A DNA stretch of 25,378 nt from Bacillota bacterium (GTDB lineage: Bacteria; Bacillota; Clostridia; Tissierellales; Sedimentibacteraceae): positions 1 to 25,378 of the forward strand of contig JAEZGU010000332.1 of NCBI GenBank assembly GCA_023416855.1, given 5' to 3'. This document shows, in pieces, positions 1-8,181 of the stretch. Positions within the stretch are counted from its first letter, which is position 1; each line of letters starts with the position of its first letter. Made by a program: the position numbers and the translations under genes. The notes beneath the pieces were generated by a model. The model did no database searches. It was not told the DNA's origin and was given only the letters and a program-made list of their open reading frames with translations.

Positions 1-1776
1 TTCAGTACCTATAATATGAAGACCGCCAGCTTCTCTAACCTTTTCTTGTTCATCCTTTAATTCTTCTTTTGCTTGTTCTAAATATTCTTTATATACTTTT
101 CTTGCATTTAATATTTCTTCATCATCAGTATCATTAAATCCATCTGCTAATGCTATTAATTCATCGGTGAAACCCTTTGATTTCATTTTGTGCTTAGCAA
201 GAAACTCCGGATTACCACCAAGTACAATGTCGGTACCTCTACCTGCCATATTTGTTGCAATTGTAACAGCTCCCAAACGGCCTGCTTGTGCTACTATTTC
301 AGCTTCCTTTGCATGTTGCTTAGCATTTAATACCTCATGTTTAACTCCAGCTTTTTTTAACAGCTTACTTAAGAGCTCTGACTTTTCTATTGAAATTGTA
401 CCAACAAGTATTGGTTGGCCTGTTTTATGTTTTTCAATAATTTCATTTATAACGGCTGAATATTTTCCTACTTCGCCCTTATAAACAACATCTTGATGAT
501 CAATTCTTACAACTTCTTTATTGGTTGGTATTTCAATAACATCCACTCCATAAATTTCTCTGAATTCTTCTTCCTCTGTCTTTGCTGTACCGGTCATACC
601 ACAAAGCTTCTTATACATTCTGAAATAATTTTGGAATGTTATAGTTGCCAATGTTTTAGATTCTTTTCTAACTTCTATTCTTTCTTTTGCTTCTATTGCT
701 TGATGTAAACCATTAGAGTATCTTCTACCGTACATGATACGTCCGGTAAATTCATCGATAATCAATACCTCGCCGTCATTTACAATGTAGTCAATGTCCT
801 TCTTCATTGTATTATGAGCTTTTAACGCTTGATTTATATGGTGTGAAATTTCCATGTTTTCTTGGTCTGCTAAATTTTCTATATTAAAAAATCTCTCTGC
901 TTTAGTTATACCTCGAGCAGTAAGTGTTACATTTTTTCCCTTTTCATCAACTATAAAATCGACTGTATCATCCTCTTCTACATCTCCCATAATATAGTCC
1001 ATTTTGGATTTCTTTTCTTCCGGAGATTGTATTTTACCTTTCAAAGGTAAAACAAAGCTATTGGCTAACTCATACAGATCTGTCGATTTTTCACCTTCTC
1101 CTGATATTATCAAAGGAGTTCTTGCTTCATCTATTAAAATCGAGTCAACTTCGTCTATGATACAATAGTTCAAATCTCTTTGAACCATTTCTTCCTTTCT
1201 GATTACCATATTGTCTCTAAGATAATCAAAACCAAATTCATTATTTGTTCCGTAAGTAATGTCACTTTGGTATGCTTTTATTCTTTCTTCTTTTGTAATA
1301 CCGTGAACAATGCATCCTACTGACAATCCTAAAAAATTATGAACCTTTCCCATCCATTCACAGTCACGTTTTGCTAAGTAGTCATTAACTGTTACAACAT
1401 GTACTCCATTGCCTTCAAGGGCGTTCAAATACACAGGTAATGTAGAAACTAATGTCTTACCTGCACCTGTTCTCATTTCGGCTATTCTTCCCTGATGAAG
1501 AACTATACCTCCAATTAATTGAACTCGATAATGCTTTTGTCCCAAAACCCTCCAAGCTGCTTCTCTAACAACTGCAAAAGCTTCAGGCAATATGTCATCT
1601 TTGGTTTCACCGTTTTTTAATCTTTCTTTAAATTCAACTGTCTTAGCTTTAAGCTGGATATCGCTTAATTTAGCCATTTCATTTTCTAATGATAGTATTG
1701 CATCAACTGTCGGTTCTAATCTTTTAACTTCTTTTTCACTGTATGACCCAAAAATTTTCTCTAAAAATCTTTTCAT
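1..1776 (-). CDS. secA: Protein translocase ATPase SecA (C-terminal part outside window)
   Basis: SecA is the cytoplasmic motor that pushes unfolded preproteins through the SecYEG channel using ATP. The ATG at 1776-1774 follows a GAAAGGA ribosome binding site, and 592 codons are visible before the left edge cuts the gene, so roughly the last 230 residues (helical wing, C-terminal linker) are missing. Seen in order: N-terminal helix MKRFLEKIFG, P-loop MRTGAGKT (residues 101-108), the DEAD-like DEVDSILIDEARTP, the preprotein cross-linking region, GMTGTA, and the second nucleotide-binding fold with TNMAGRGTDIVLGG. The P-loop carries Ala where SecA proteins nearly always have Glu (TGEGKT). It is the last visible gene of a minus-strand run with two flavoproteins, 22 bp upstream. 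Identity is certain from these motifs. Confidence 0.98.
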   Translation of the reverse strand, partial: MKRFLEKIFGSYSEKEVKRLEPTVDAILSLENEMAKLSDIQLKAKTVEFKERLKNGETKDDILPEAFAVVREAAWRVLGQKHYRVQLIGGIVLHQGRIAEMRTGAGKTLVSTLPVYLNALEGNGVHVVTVNDYLAKRDCEWMGKVHNFLGLSVGCIVHGITKEERIKAYQSDITYGTNNEFGFDYLRDNMVIRKEEMVQRDLNYCIIDEVDSILIDEARTPLIISGEGEKSTDLYELANSFVLPLKGKIQSPEEKKSKMDYIMGDVEEDDTVDFIVDEKGKNVTLTARGITKAERFFNIENLADQENMEISHHINQALKAHNTMKKDIDYIVNDGEVLIIDEFTGRIMYGRRYSNGLHQAIEAKERIEVRKESKTLATITFQNYFRMYKKLCGMTGTAKTEEEEFREIYGVDVIEIPTNKEVVRIDHQDVVYKGEVGKYSAVINEIIEKHKTGQPILVGTISIEKSELLSKLLKKAGVKHEVLNAKQHAKEAEIVAQAGRLGAVTIATNMAGRGTDIVLGGNPEFLAKHKMKSKGFTDELIALADGFNDTDDEEILNARKVYKEYLEQAKEELKDEQEKVREAGGLHIIGTE

Positions 1777-1798
1777 ATTTAATCCTTTCTTCAATACC

Positions 1799-3016
1799 CT
1801 ATAATGAACTGAAATGTCCTGCTGTAAAACCTGAGCTCCATGCCCACTGTAAATTAAATCCACCGCAGTCTCCATCCACATCAAGTACTTCTCCGCATAT
1901 ATATAATCCTTTTACTTTAGTTGATTCAAGAGTACTTGTATTTATTTCTAACATATCTATTCCGCCTGCAGTTGTTTGTGCCTGCTGCCAGGTATTGTGA
2001 CCTATTACTTCAAATTTCCAATCTTTTAAAACATCTATAATTTTAAAAATTTCTTTTCTATTTAATTTTCCACATTTTTTGCTTAAATCTTCAAATCCTG
2101 CTTCATATAAAATCACTGATATTAATTTTTTATTTATAAATCCAACTAAACTATCTTCAATGCTTTTATATCCGATATCTACAAATCTTACGTTTAAAAT
2201 ATCGTATAATTCAAGTTTTGTTTTATCTGGAAACATATCAATTGATATATATACAGTATTTTTATTGTTTAACTCTTCTATTATTTTTCTGCTTATTTGC
2301 AGTATGGGAGGACCGGAAATTCCATAATCCGTAAAAAGAAGTTCTCCTTCGTCTTCTCTGATTAACTTATTCTCTGTTAACCCTTTTACTGTACCGTCAA
2401 ATCTTATTCCTGCTAATCTTTTAAAGTATTTTCCCTTTAATTTAAGTTGCACTAATGCCGGAAAGGGTTCTATTATTTTATGTCCAAAGGACTTTGCTAA
2501 TTCATATCCTTTACCGTCACACCCAAGCTGCGGTGCTGCTTTTCCACCAGTTGCCAATATAACCTTATCAGCTGTATATACTTCATTACCAATAATACTG
2601 AATTTGTCTTTATTTTTTCTTAATTCCTTTATTTCACAATCTGTTACTTCAACAACCTTTAATCTCTCTGCTTCGTATCTTAGAACATCTAATATGCTTG
2701 ATGCCTGCAATGAATTAGGATATATTTTCCCCAACTCACCTTCGTAAGGATAAACACCTAAGCTTTCAAAGAATCTAAGTGTTTTGTATAAATCAAAAAA
2801 CTCCATTGAAGCTTTTGCTAATTTAACATTTTTACCGTGATACCTATCAATATTAATATTTTGATTTGTATAATTACATCTGCCGTTACCTGTTGCTAAT
2901 ATTTTTTTACCTACTCTATTCAGTTTTTCATAAATTGTAACTTCGGCACCGTTTCTTGCAGCAGCTATTGCAGCCATAAGACCTGAAGCACCTCCGCCAA
3001 TAACGGCTATTTTCAT
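1799..3016 (-). CDS. FAD-dependent flavoprotein of the HI0933/BaiN (aminoacetone oxidase-like) family
   Basis: A 405-residue NAD(P)/FAD-dependent oxidoreductase. The N-terminus is a dinucleotide-binding fold (IAVIGGGASGLMAAIAA, glycine motif at residues 7-12), followed by the family hallmark GKKILATGNGRCNYTN at about 36-51, which contacts FAD. Near the C-terminus are the HNTWQQAQTTAGGID stretch and GLYICGEVLDVDGDCGGFNLQWAWSSG, the second FAD-contact block. The length is usual for the family. The true substrate is not set by the sequence: characterised relatives include the bile-acid flavoprotein BaiN and YhiN/RdsA-type proteins, but most members have no known substrate. It starts 4 bp after the stop of the COG2509-like gene, so the two are almost certainly co-transcribed, and secA follows 22 bp downstream. 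Confidence 0.9.
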   Translation of the reverse strand: MKIAVIGGGASGLMAAIAAARNGAEVTIYEKLNRVGKKILATGNGRCNYTNQNINIDRYHGKNVKLAKASMEFFDLYKTLRFFESLGVYPYEGELGKIYPNSLQASSILDVLRYEAERLKVVEVTDCEIKELRKNKDKFSIIGNEVYTADKVILATGGKAAPQLGCDGKGYELAKSFGHKIIEPFPALVQLKLKGKYFKRLAGIRFDGTVKGLTENKLIREDEGELLFTDYGISGPPILQISRKIIEELNNKNTVYISIDMFPDKTKLELYDILNVRFVDIGYKSIEDSLVGFINKKLISVILYEAGFEDLSKKCGKLNRKEIFKIIDVLKDWKFEVIGHNTWQQAQTTAGGIDMLEINTSTLESTKVKGLYICGEVLDVDGDCGGFNLQWAWSSGFTAGHFSSL

Positions 3017-3020
3017 TGTA

Positions 3021-4622
3021 TCATTCCTTTTTATTCATTGGTTTGTATGTTTTTATAATTTGTTCTGCAACTTTTAAACCATCTATTGCTGCTGACATAA
3101 TTCCGCCCGCATAACCTGAGCCTTCTCCGCAAGGGTATATACCTTTTATGTTACTTTCCAAATCGTCATCTCTATTAATTCGAATTGGTGATGATGTTCT
3201 TGTTTCAACACCTGTCAATACTGCATCATCTCTATCAAAGTTTTCAAGCCACTTGCCAAATGCAGTTATTCCTTCCACTAAGCTTTCGCATACATAGTTT
3301 GGAAGGCAATCCCAAAGGTTAGCAAATACTGCACCCGGTCTATATGTTGGATATATCTCACCAAATGATGTAGATACTCTTTTTTCCTTAAAATCTCTAA
3401 AAAGCTGTACCGGAGCATGATAATTGCTTCCACCGAGCTCAAATGCTCTTTTTTCAAATTGTCTCTGAAATTCAATTCCTGCTAAAGGATTTTCATCTCC
3501 TCCAAAATCTTCAGGGCTAATTTGAACAACAATAGCAGCATTTCCATTTTCCAAATCTCTATCATGAAAGCTCATTCCGTTAGTTACAACGTGTTCTTTT
3601 TCAGAAGCAGATGCTGTAACCACTCCACCGGGGCACATGCAAAATGTATAGACACTTCTTCCATTTTTGCTTTTATGTACAAATTTATAATCTGCAGGAC
3701 CTAAATTTGGATGATCTGCTAAATTTCCGTACTGAGATTCATTTATCATTTTCTGAGGGTGTTCTATTCGAACTCCTATAGCAAATGGTTTAGCTTTTAA
3801 TTCAAGTTTATTATTCAACATTTCAAATGTATCTCTTGCGCTATGACCAATTGCAAGTACTAAAACATCAGTTTCAATAATATCACTTTCTGTTACAACA
3901 CGAAAAATATGTCCATCTTTTGTTATTATATCCGTAAGCTGCTCTTCAAATCTAAAGGTTCCGCCTAAACTTATTATTTTTTTTCTAATATTGACCAATA
4001 CATTTCTTAACAAATCTGTACCTATATGAGGTTTGTTCAAATATGCAATTTCTTCCGGAGCTCCCGCATTAACAAACTCATCAAGTACTTTTTTACCTCT
4101 TTTGGATCTGTCTTTGATTAATGTATTAAGCTTGCCATCTGAAAAGGTACCGGCGCCGCCTTCACCAAACTGAATATTTGACATTTCATTTAACGTACCG
4201 TCTTTCCAAAACTTATCGATGTCCTTAACTCTATCTTTTACTTTTTTACCTCTTTCTAAAACTATAGGATTATATCCCTTTTCAGCAAGGAGCAAAGCAC
4301 AAAAAAGTCCCGCAGGACCGCTTCCGACAACAACAGGTCTATTTGCTAATGCTTTTTCTCCAGTTGATTCAACATCATATATAAATGGTTCAATTATTGT
4401 TATATTAGTATTTCTTTTAGAAATTTTAATATCATTGTATAGCTCTACATCCAAAGCATATATAAATAAAATTTCGTCCTTTTTTCTTGCATCTATAGAT
4501 TTTCGAAAAATAGATAATGATTTAATTTCTTCTTTTTTTACTTTTAAGCTTTCTGCTGCTTTTATGTATAAATCTTCCTCTTTATGATCTATAGGAAGCT
4601 TAACTTGCTGTATTCTTAACAT
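3021..4622 (-). CDS. FAD-dependent dehydrogenase, COG2509 family
   Basis: A 533-residue cytoplasmic flavoprotein. Residues 1-90 form a small N-terminal domain typical of this family. An FAD-binding Rossmann fold starts at about residue 97 (VVVGSGPAGLFCALLLAEKG, glycines at 100-105) and continues with LERGKKVKDR, IQFGEGGAGTFSDGKLNT, the mid-protein CMCPGGVV motif, and a C-terminal GIYPCGEGSGYAGGIMSAAIDGL block that closes the FAD site. The length fits COG2509 proteins. No substrate has been established for the family that I know of. The ATG at 4622 has an AGAGGTG ribosome binding site 6 bases upstream. It is the first gene of the minus-strand run COG2509 - BaiN-like - secA; pairing of these two flavoproteins is frequent in Clostridia, which argues for a linked but unknown job. 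Confidence 0.88.
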   Translation of the reverse strand: MLRIQQVKLPIDHKEEDLYIKAAESLKVKKEEIKSLSIFRKSIDARKKDEILFIYALDVELYNDIKISKRNTNITIIEPFIYDVESTGEKALANRPVVVGSGPAGLFCALLLAEKGYNPIVLERGKKVKDRVKDIDKFWKDGTLNEMSNIQFGEGGAGTFSDGKLNTLIKDRSKRGKKVLDEFVNAGAPEEIAYLNKPHIGTDLLRNVLVNIRKKIISLGGTFRFEEQLTDIITKDGHIFRVVTESDIIETDVLVLAIGHSARDTFEMLNNKLELKAKPFAIGVRIEHPQKMINESQYGNLADHPNLGPADYKFVHKSKNGRSVYTFCMCPGGVVTASASEKEHVVTNGMSFHDRDLENGNAAIVVQISPEDFGGDENPLAGIEFQRQFEKRAFELGGSNYHAPVQLFRDFKEKRVSTSFGEIYPTYRPGAVFANLWDCLPNYVCESLVEGITAFGKWLENFDRDDAVLTGVETRTSSPIRINRDDDLESNIKGIYPCGEGSGYAGGIMSAAIDGLKVAEQIIKTYKPMNKKE

Positions 4623-4755
4623 TTATTACACCTCTTAAGTTTTTAAACAATTTAACAAATATCTTTAATGAACCTTAACATTATACCATAAATTATAAAA
4701 TAATCTATGTAAAATTGAGCATATTAAATATATTATGATACTCAGGGAGAAAATT

Positions 4756-5610
4756 ATGAAAAAAAACAATAAAGCAATAATTTTAATGTTATTTTCTGCC
4801 TTCACATTTTCCTCAATGCAAATAATTGTAAAGCTATTGACTAACATACCTTTAATGGAAAAAGTGTTTTTTAGAAATTTCATTTCTCTAATAATTGCTT
4901 TTTTCATAATTAAGAAAAATAATTTAAGCTACTTCGGTAAAAAAGAAAACAGAAAATATTTATTTTATCGATATATTTTCGGCTTTACCGGAGTAATTTT
5001 GTTTTTTTATGCCACTACACAAATGTTGGCAGCTGATGCTGCCATTTTAAATAAGCTTTCACCTGTATTTGTAATTATTCTTGCACACTTCTTTCTGAAA
5101 GAAAGAATTAATAAAACAAAAGTACTAGTTTTATTTGTCTCAATAATTGGTAGCTTATTAGTCATAAAACCTAAATTTAATTTGTCAGTAATTCCAGCTA
5201 CATTAGGTTTTGTATCAGCAATATTGTCAGCTGCAGCTTTTATTTTTATAACGGCTATAGGCAAAAAAGAAAGTATATACACTATCGTATTCTGTTTTTC
5301 TATATATTCTTCACTGAGCTGTTTGCCATTCTTTTTATTTGATTTTGTATTACCAAATTTATTTGAATTATCTCTCTTAATACTATTGGGACTTCTTGCT
5401 GCATTAGGACAGATAGCACTTACATGTGCTTTTAATCAATGTCATGCTTCAGAAGTATCTATTTATGATTACACTAATATATTATTTTCAACATTACTTG
5501 GTTATTTCTTTTTATCCGAAATACCTGATATGCTAAGTATATTAGGAGGTGTGCTTATAATATTGTCATCATTAATACTTTATTTTCACACCAAGAAATA
5601 CAATAACTAA
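4756..5610 (+). CDS. EamA/DMT-family transporter
   Basis: A 284-residue polytopic inner-membrane protein of the drug/metabolite transporter superfamily, expected to move a small metabolite in or out of the cell. It shows two EamA repeats, about ten hydrophobic segments, and the typical end of repeat one (LNKLSPVFVIILAHFFLKERI, positive-inside after the helix) and of repeat two (YTNILFSTLLGYFFLSEIPDMLSILGGVLIILSSLI). An in-frame ATG exists at 4735, but the ribosome binding site AGGGAGA at 4744-4750 lies between it and the ATG at 4756, and the KKNNK start is normal, so I place the start at 4756. It converges with the Lrp-type gene, their stop codons overlapping by 4 bp with no visible terminator. 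The substrate cannot be read from the sequence; amino acids are a fair guess given the regulator next door. Confidence 0.9.
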   Translation: MKKNNKAIILMLFSAFTFSSMQIIVKLLTNIPLMEKVFFRNFISLIIAFFIIKKNNLSYFGKKENRKYLFYRYIFGFTGVILFFYATTQMLAADAAILNKLSPVFVIILAHFFLKERINKTKVLVLFVSIIGSLLVIKPKFNLSVIPATLGFVSAILSAAAFIFITAIGKKESIYTIVFCFSIYSSLSCLPFFLFDFVLPNLFELSLLILLGLLAALGQIALTCAFNQCHASEVSIYDYTNILFSTLLGYFFLSEIPDMLSILGGVLIILSSLILYFHTKKYNN

Positions 5611-6032
5611 ATGCTTTTACCTTCTATTGGGCTGGACATAATAATAAATGTTTCAGTGTTGCCAAAGAATTGAACCCTACCTACTAATTCTTCTAAGTGA
5701 TTCATTTCTCTTAAATATGCTTTCATAATCATACTGTGAGGACCTGTTACATGGTAACACTCAACAATTTCCTCTGACTTTTTAGCAAATTCTAAAAAGC
5801 CTTCCTGCTTTTCAGGTTTTATTGAAGCATTAATTAAAACGCATATTGGTTTTCCAACCTTCTCATTATTTATTACTGCTTTATATTTTTCTATGACTCC
5901 ATCATCTTCTAATCTTTTTACTCTTTCTGCAACTGCAGGTGGACTTAAAGATACCTCTTTCCCTAATTCTTTCATGGATATTCTTCCATCATGCTGTAAT
6001 ATACTTATAATTTTTAAATCTGTTTGATCCAT
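5607..6032 (-). CDS. Lrp/AsnC-family transcriptional regulator
   Basis: A 141-residue regulator of the feast/famine family, which senses amino acids or related metabolites and binds DNA as dimers, octamers or larger. Residues 1-60 form the AsnC-type winged helix-turn-helix (DQTDLKIISILQHDGRISMK, then the recognition helix LSPPAVAERVKRLEDDGVI). The rest is the RAM ligand-binding domain, with the GPHSMIMKAYL strand and the closing FIIMSSPIEGKSI. An in-frame GTG at 6041 is part of the AAGGTGG ribosome binding site, so the start is the ATG at 6032. It is divergent from the carboxyltransferase gene across a spacer holding a perfect 15-bp inverted repeat, and convergent with the EamA transporter; either could be its target. 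Confidence 0.93.
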   Translation of the reverse strand: MDQTDLKIISILQHDGRISMKELGKEVSLSPPAVAERVKRLEDDGVIEKYKAVINNEKVGKPICVLINASIKPEKQEGFLEFAKKSEEIVECYHVTGPHSMIMKAYLREMNHLEELVGRVQFFGNTETFIIMSSPIEGKSI

Positions 6033-6370
6033 AATTACCACCTTATTAAATTAATTTATATTTTAAAACAACTTCGCATCTATAAGTATTTTCTTAAAAT
6101 TGATTGTTTTAATTATGTACTTATGCAGATATTCATGATATTATAATGGTAAAGAAAACATATGTATAGTATACTTTTACAATCAAACTATTTAATCACC
6201 AAAGCAATATATACAAAGTAACTTTACTATGTTATTATACCATAAGTACATAATTCATATCAAGAAAAAGCTTAACATAATATGGTTAAATATATGAAAT
6301 TACAATCATATTAAAGAATATATGGCTTTTTAATGATAATAATATTAAGAAAAATTCAAATGGAGGTACT
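6033..6370. promoter_or_regulatory. Divergent regulatory spacer between the Lrp-type gene and the carboxyltransferase gene
   Basis: This 340-bp gene-free stretch is strongly AT-rich. A perfect 15-bp inverted repeat, AATTATGTACTTATG at 6111-6125 and its reverse complement at 6241-6255, flanks 115 bp. Between the arms lie a TATAAT hexamer (6142-6147) and the small palindrome GTATAGTATAC (6164-6174). I could not fix a convincing -35/-10 pair for either gene. The plus-strand gene has a good ribosome binding site, TGGAGGT at 6361-6367. No tRNA-like, T-box or riboswitch fold is evident by eye. Lrp proteins often autoregulate and wrap DNA over 100 bp or more, so the repeats are plausible operator arms; that is inference. 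Confidence 0.5.
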
Positions 6371-7717
6371 ATGATTAAAATAACGGAAACATCATTGAGA
6401 GATGGTCATCAATCTTTAATTGCCACGAGACTGACAACAGAAGAAATACTGCCTATTATAGCAGAAATGGATAAAGTAGGATATCATTCTATGGAGGTTT
6501 GGGGAGGAGCTACATTTGATACTTGCCTCAGATTTCTAAATGAAGACCCATGGGAAAGATTAAGAAAAATTAGAGCAACTGTTAAGAATACTAAACTTCA
6601 AATGCTTTCAAGAGGTCAAAACATACTTGGATATAAAAATTATCCCGATGACATAGTTGAAAGGTTCTTAAAAAACGCAATATTTGAAGGCATTGATATT
6701 GTTAGAGTTTTCGATGCTCTAAATGATATTAGAAATTTAAAAAAATCAATTGATGTAATCAAAAAAGAAGGTGCTCACTGTCAATGTGCAATTTCTTATA
6801 CAATAAGTCCAGTTCATACAACTGAATATTATATAAGCTTAATTAAGAATTTTGAAAATGAAGGGGCAGATTCTATTTGTATTAAAGATATGTCAGGAAT
6901 ATTGCTGCCTTACGAAGCTTATAATTTAGTTAAAGCTATTAAAGAAGTTACTGATTTACCTTTAGAATTTCATACACACTGCACCAGTGGCGTAGCACAA
7001 ATGGCAATGCTAAAAGCAATAGAGGCGGGAATCGATATTGTAGATACTGCAATATCACCACTTTCTTCAGGTACATCACAGCCCGCTACTGAATCTTTAG
7101 TGTTTACATTACAAGGAACTGAATACGATCCAAACTTAAATACTGAAAGCTTAGAAAAAACTGCAGAATATTTCAAGGAAGTAATGAAAAAATATCAAGA
7201 TAATGGCACTTACAATATGAAAGTGCTTATGACAGAACCAAAAACATTGCAATATCAAATACCCGGTGGAATGTTGTCAAACTTATTACAGCAAATGAAA
7301 TCACTAAACGCAATTGACAAGTTTGATGCAGTATTAGCTGAGGTGCCGAAAGTTAGAGAGGACTTAGGCTATCCTCCTTTAGTAACACCAATGAGCCAAA
7401 TGGTTGGTGCACAAGCAGTATTTAATGTAATTTCAGGACAAAGGTACAACATAATTCCTACTGAAATAAAAAATTATGTTAAAGGATTGTACGGAAGCCC
7501 TGCTGCCCCAATCTCTAAAGATATACAAGAAAAAATAATCGGAAACGACAAAGTTATTACTGTTAGACCTGCAGATTTATTATCTGATGAATATGATAAA
7601 TTAAAAGCAGAAATAGGCGACTTAGCAAAAACAGAGCAAGATGTTTTATCCTATGCATTGTTCCCTCAAGTTGCAAAGGAATATTTAAGTAAAAGAAATG
7701 ATTTAATATTGACGTAA
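6371..7717 (+). CDS. Biotin-dependent carboxyltransferase subunit (oxaloacetate decarboxylase alpha / pyruvate carboxylase subunit B type), no biotinyl domain
   Basis: A 448-residue carboxyltransferase that moves CO2 between biotin and pyruvate/oxaloacetate. The TIM-barrel HMGL-like domain fills about residues 1-275: SLRDGHQS with metal ligand D11, the biotin/substrate loop MEVWGGATFD, VRVFDALND, the candidate carbamylated lysine K172 in CIKDMSG, and the metal ligands H201/H203 in FHTHCTSG. A PYC_OADA conserved carboxylase domain follows (MPGG-like IPGGMLSNL, about 300-440). The protein stops where full OadA proteins continue into a linker and the biotin-bearing AMKM domain; neither is present, so it must work with a separate biotin carrier. 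No carrier, biotin carboxylase or membrane decarboxylase gene is adjacent. Candidates are therefore a 5S-like transcarboxylase subunit, or a decarboxylase/PycB subunit with distant partners. The start has an ideal TGGAGGT site. Confidence 0.88.
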   Translation: MIKITETSLRDGHQSLIATRLTTEEILPIIAEMDKVGYHSMEVWGGATFDTCLRFLNEDPWERLRKIRATVKNTKLQMLSRGQNILGYKNYPDDIVERFLKNAIFEGIDIVRVFDALNDIRNLKKSIDVIKKEGAHCQCAISYTISPVHTTEYYISLIKNFENEGADSICIKDMSGILLPYEAYNLVKAIKEVTDLPLEFHTHCTSGVAQMAMLKAIEAGIDIVDTAISPLSSGTSQPATESLVFTLQGTEYDPNLNTESLEKTAEYFKEVMKKYQDNGTYNMKVLMTEPKTLQYQIPGGMLSNLLQQMKSLNAIDKFDAVLAEVPKVREDLGYPPLVTPMSQMVGAQAVFNVISGQRYNIIPTEIKNYVKGLYGSPAAPISKDIQEKIIGNDKVITVRPADLLSDEYDKLKAEIGDLAKTEQDVLSYALFPQVAKEYLSKRNDLILT

Positions 7718-7719
7718 GA

Positions 7720-7751
7720 AGAGATGCCTTAAGGCATCTCTTTCATTTTTT
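7720..7751 (+). terminator. Rho-independent terminator after the carboxyltransferase gene
   Basis: Perfect 9-bp stem AGAGATGCC (7720-7728) and GGCATCTCT (7733-7741) with a TTAA loop, then TTCATTTTTTT. It starts 2 bases after the stop codon. The T-tract overlaps the last codons of the convergent DUF1893 gene. Reading on the minus strand the same stem has only TCTTACG after it, so it is probably a weak terminator in that direction. Confidence 0.85.
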
Positions 7752-8165
7752 TAGACTTTCTAAAAACTCTTCTATTTTAGTCATTAAATCATTTATATTT
7801 TCTGCTTTTAATGACAATGTTTCAATTGGACACATACCTGTTTTGTCTCTATTCTTAATATATGGAGTAAGCACACTATAATTATATACTATGTTAGTTT
7901 CCTTTAAAATGTCTATTGCATTATCAGATATTACTTTTGTATTTAGTTCTTTTATACACGCACTTGTACAAATCATTGCTGCTGCTTTTCCTGTTACTCT
8001 GTCTGCAACACTTGAGTCTTTTAAATCAATATTATTTTTGTGAACAAAATACAAAGGTTTTATTCCTTTATCTTTACTTGAGTAAATTAATTTTCCATCC
8101 TTCACTACCGCTATTGTAAGTTGTTCTTTTTCTAATATCTCAACTGCTATTTCTATATCCTTCAT
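7743..8165 (-). CDS. DUF1893 domain protein (TM1506-like, deaminase-fold)
   Basis: A 140-residue protein that matches DUF1893 as I know it: LTIAVVKDGKLIYSSKDKGIKPLYF near the N-terminus, the VADRVTGKAAAMICTSACIKEL core at about 53-75, and the closing NRDKTGMCPIETLS block at about 107-121. The family has a cytidine-deaminase-like fold (structure of Thermotoga TM1506) but lacks the zinc-binding set of working deaminases, and its biochemical role is unknown. Here the HxE/PCxxC metal motifs are indeed absent; C67, C71 and C112 are present but not in a deaminase arrangement. The ATG at 8165 has an AAGGAAG site. It lies 16 bp after the VWA gene, as third gene of the MoxR-VWA-DUF1893 run, so a link with that chaperone pair is possible but unproven. 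Confidence 0.82.
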   Translation of the reverse strand: MKDIEIAVEILEKEQLTIAVVKDGKLIYSSKDKGIKPLYFVHKNNIDLKDSSVADRVTGKAAAMICTSACIKELNTKVISDNAIDILKETNIVYNYSVLTPYIKNRDKTGMCPIETLSLKAENINDLMTKIEEFLESLKK

Positions 8166-8181
8166 TTAACTACTTCCTTAT

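Noticed and set aside
167..484. Open frame of 105 codons on the plus strand
   Set aside because: Opposite the well-supported secA coding sequence; no ribosome binding site.
4219..4587. Open frame of 122 codons on the plus strand
   Set aside because: Lies wholly opposite the COG2509-like gene; Ser/Leu-rich shadow composition and no start signals.
4665..4907. Minus-strand frame of 80 codons across the spacer before the EamA gene
   Set aside because: Mostly opposite the EamA transporter gene, with no ribosome binding site.
6042..6370. Possible riboswitch or T-box in the long spacer
   Set aside because: No conserved T-box sequence, specifier-like stem or terminator/antiterminator pair is visible; a simple operator region is enough.
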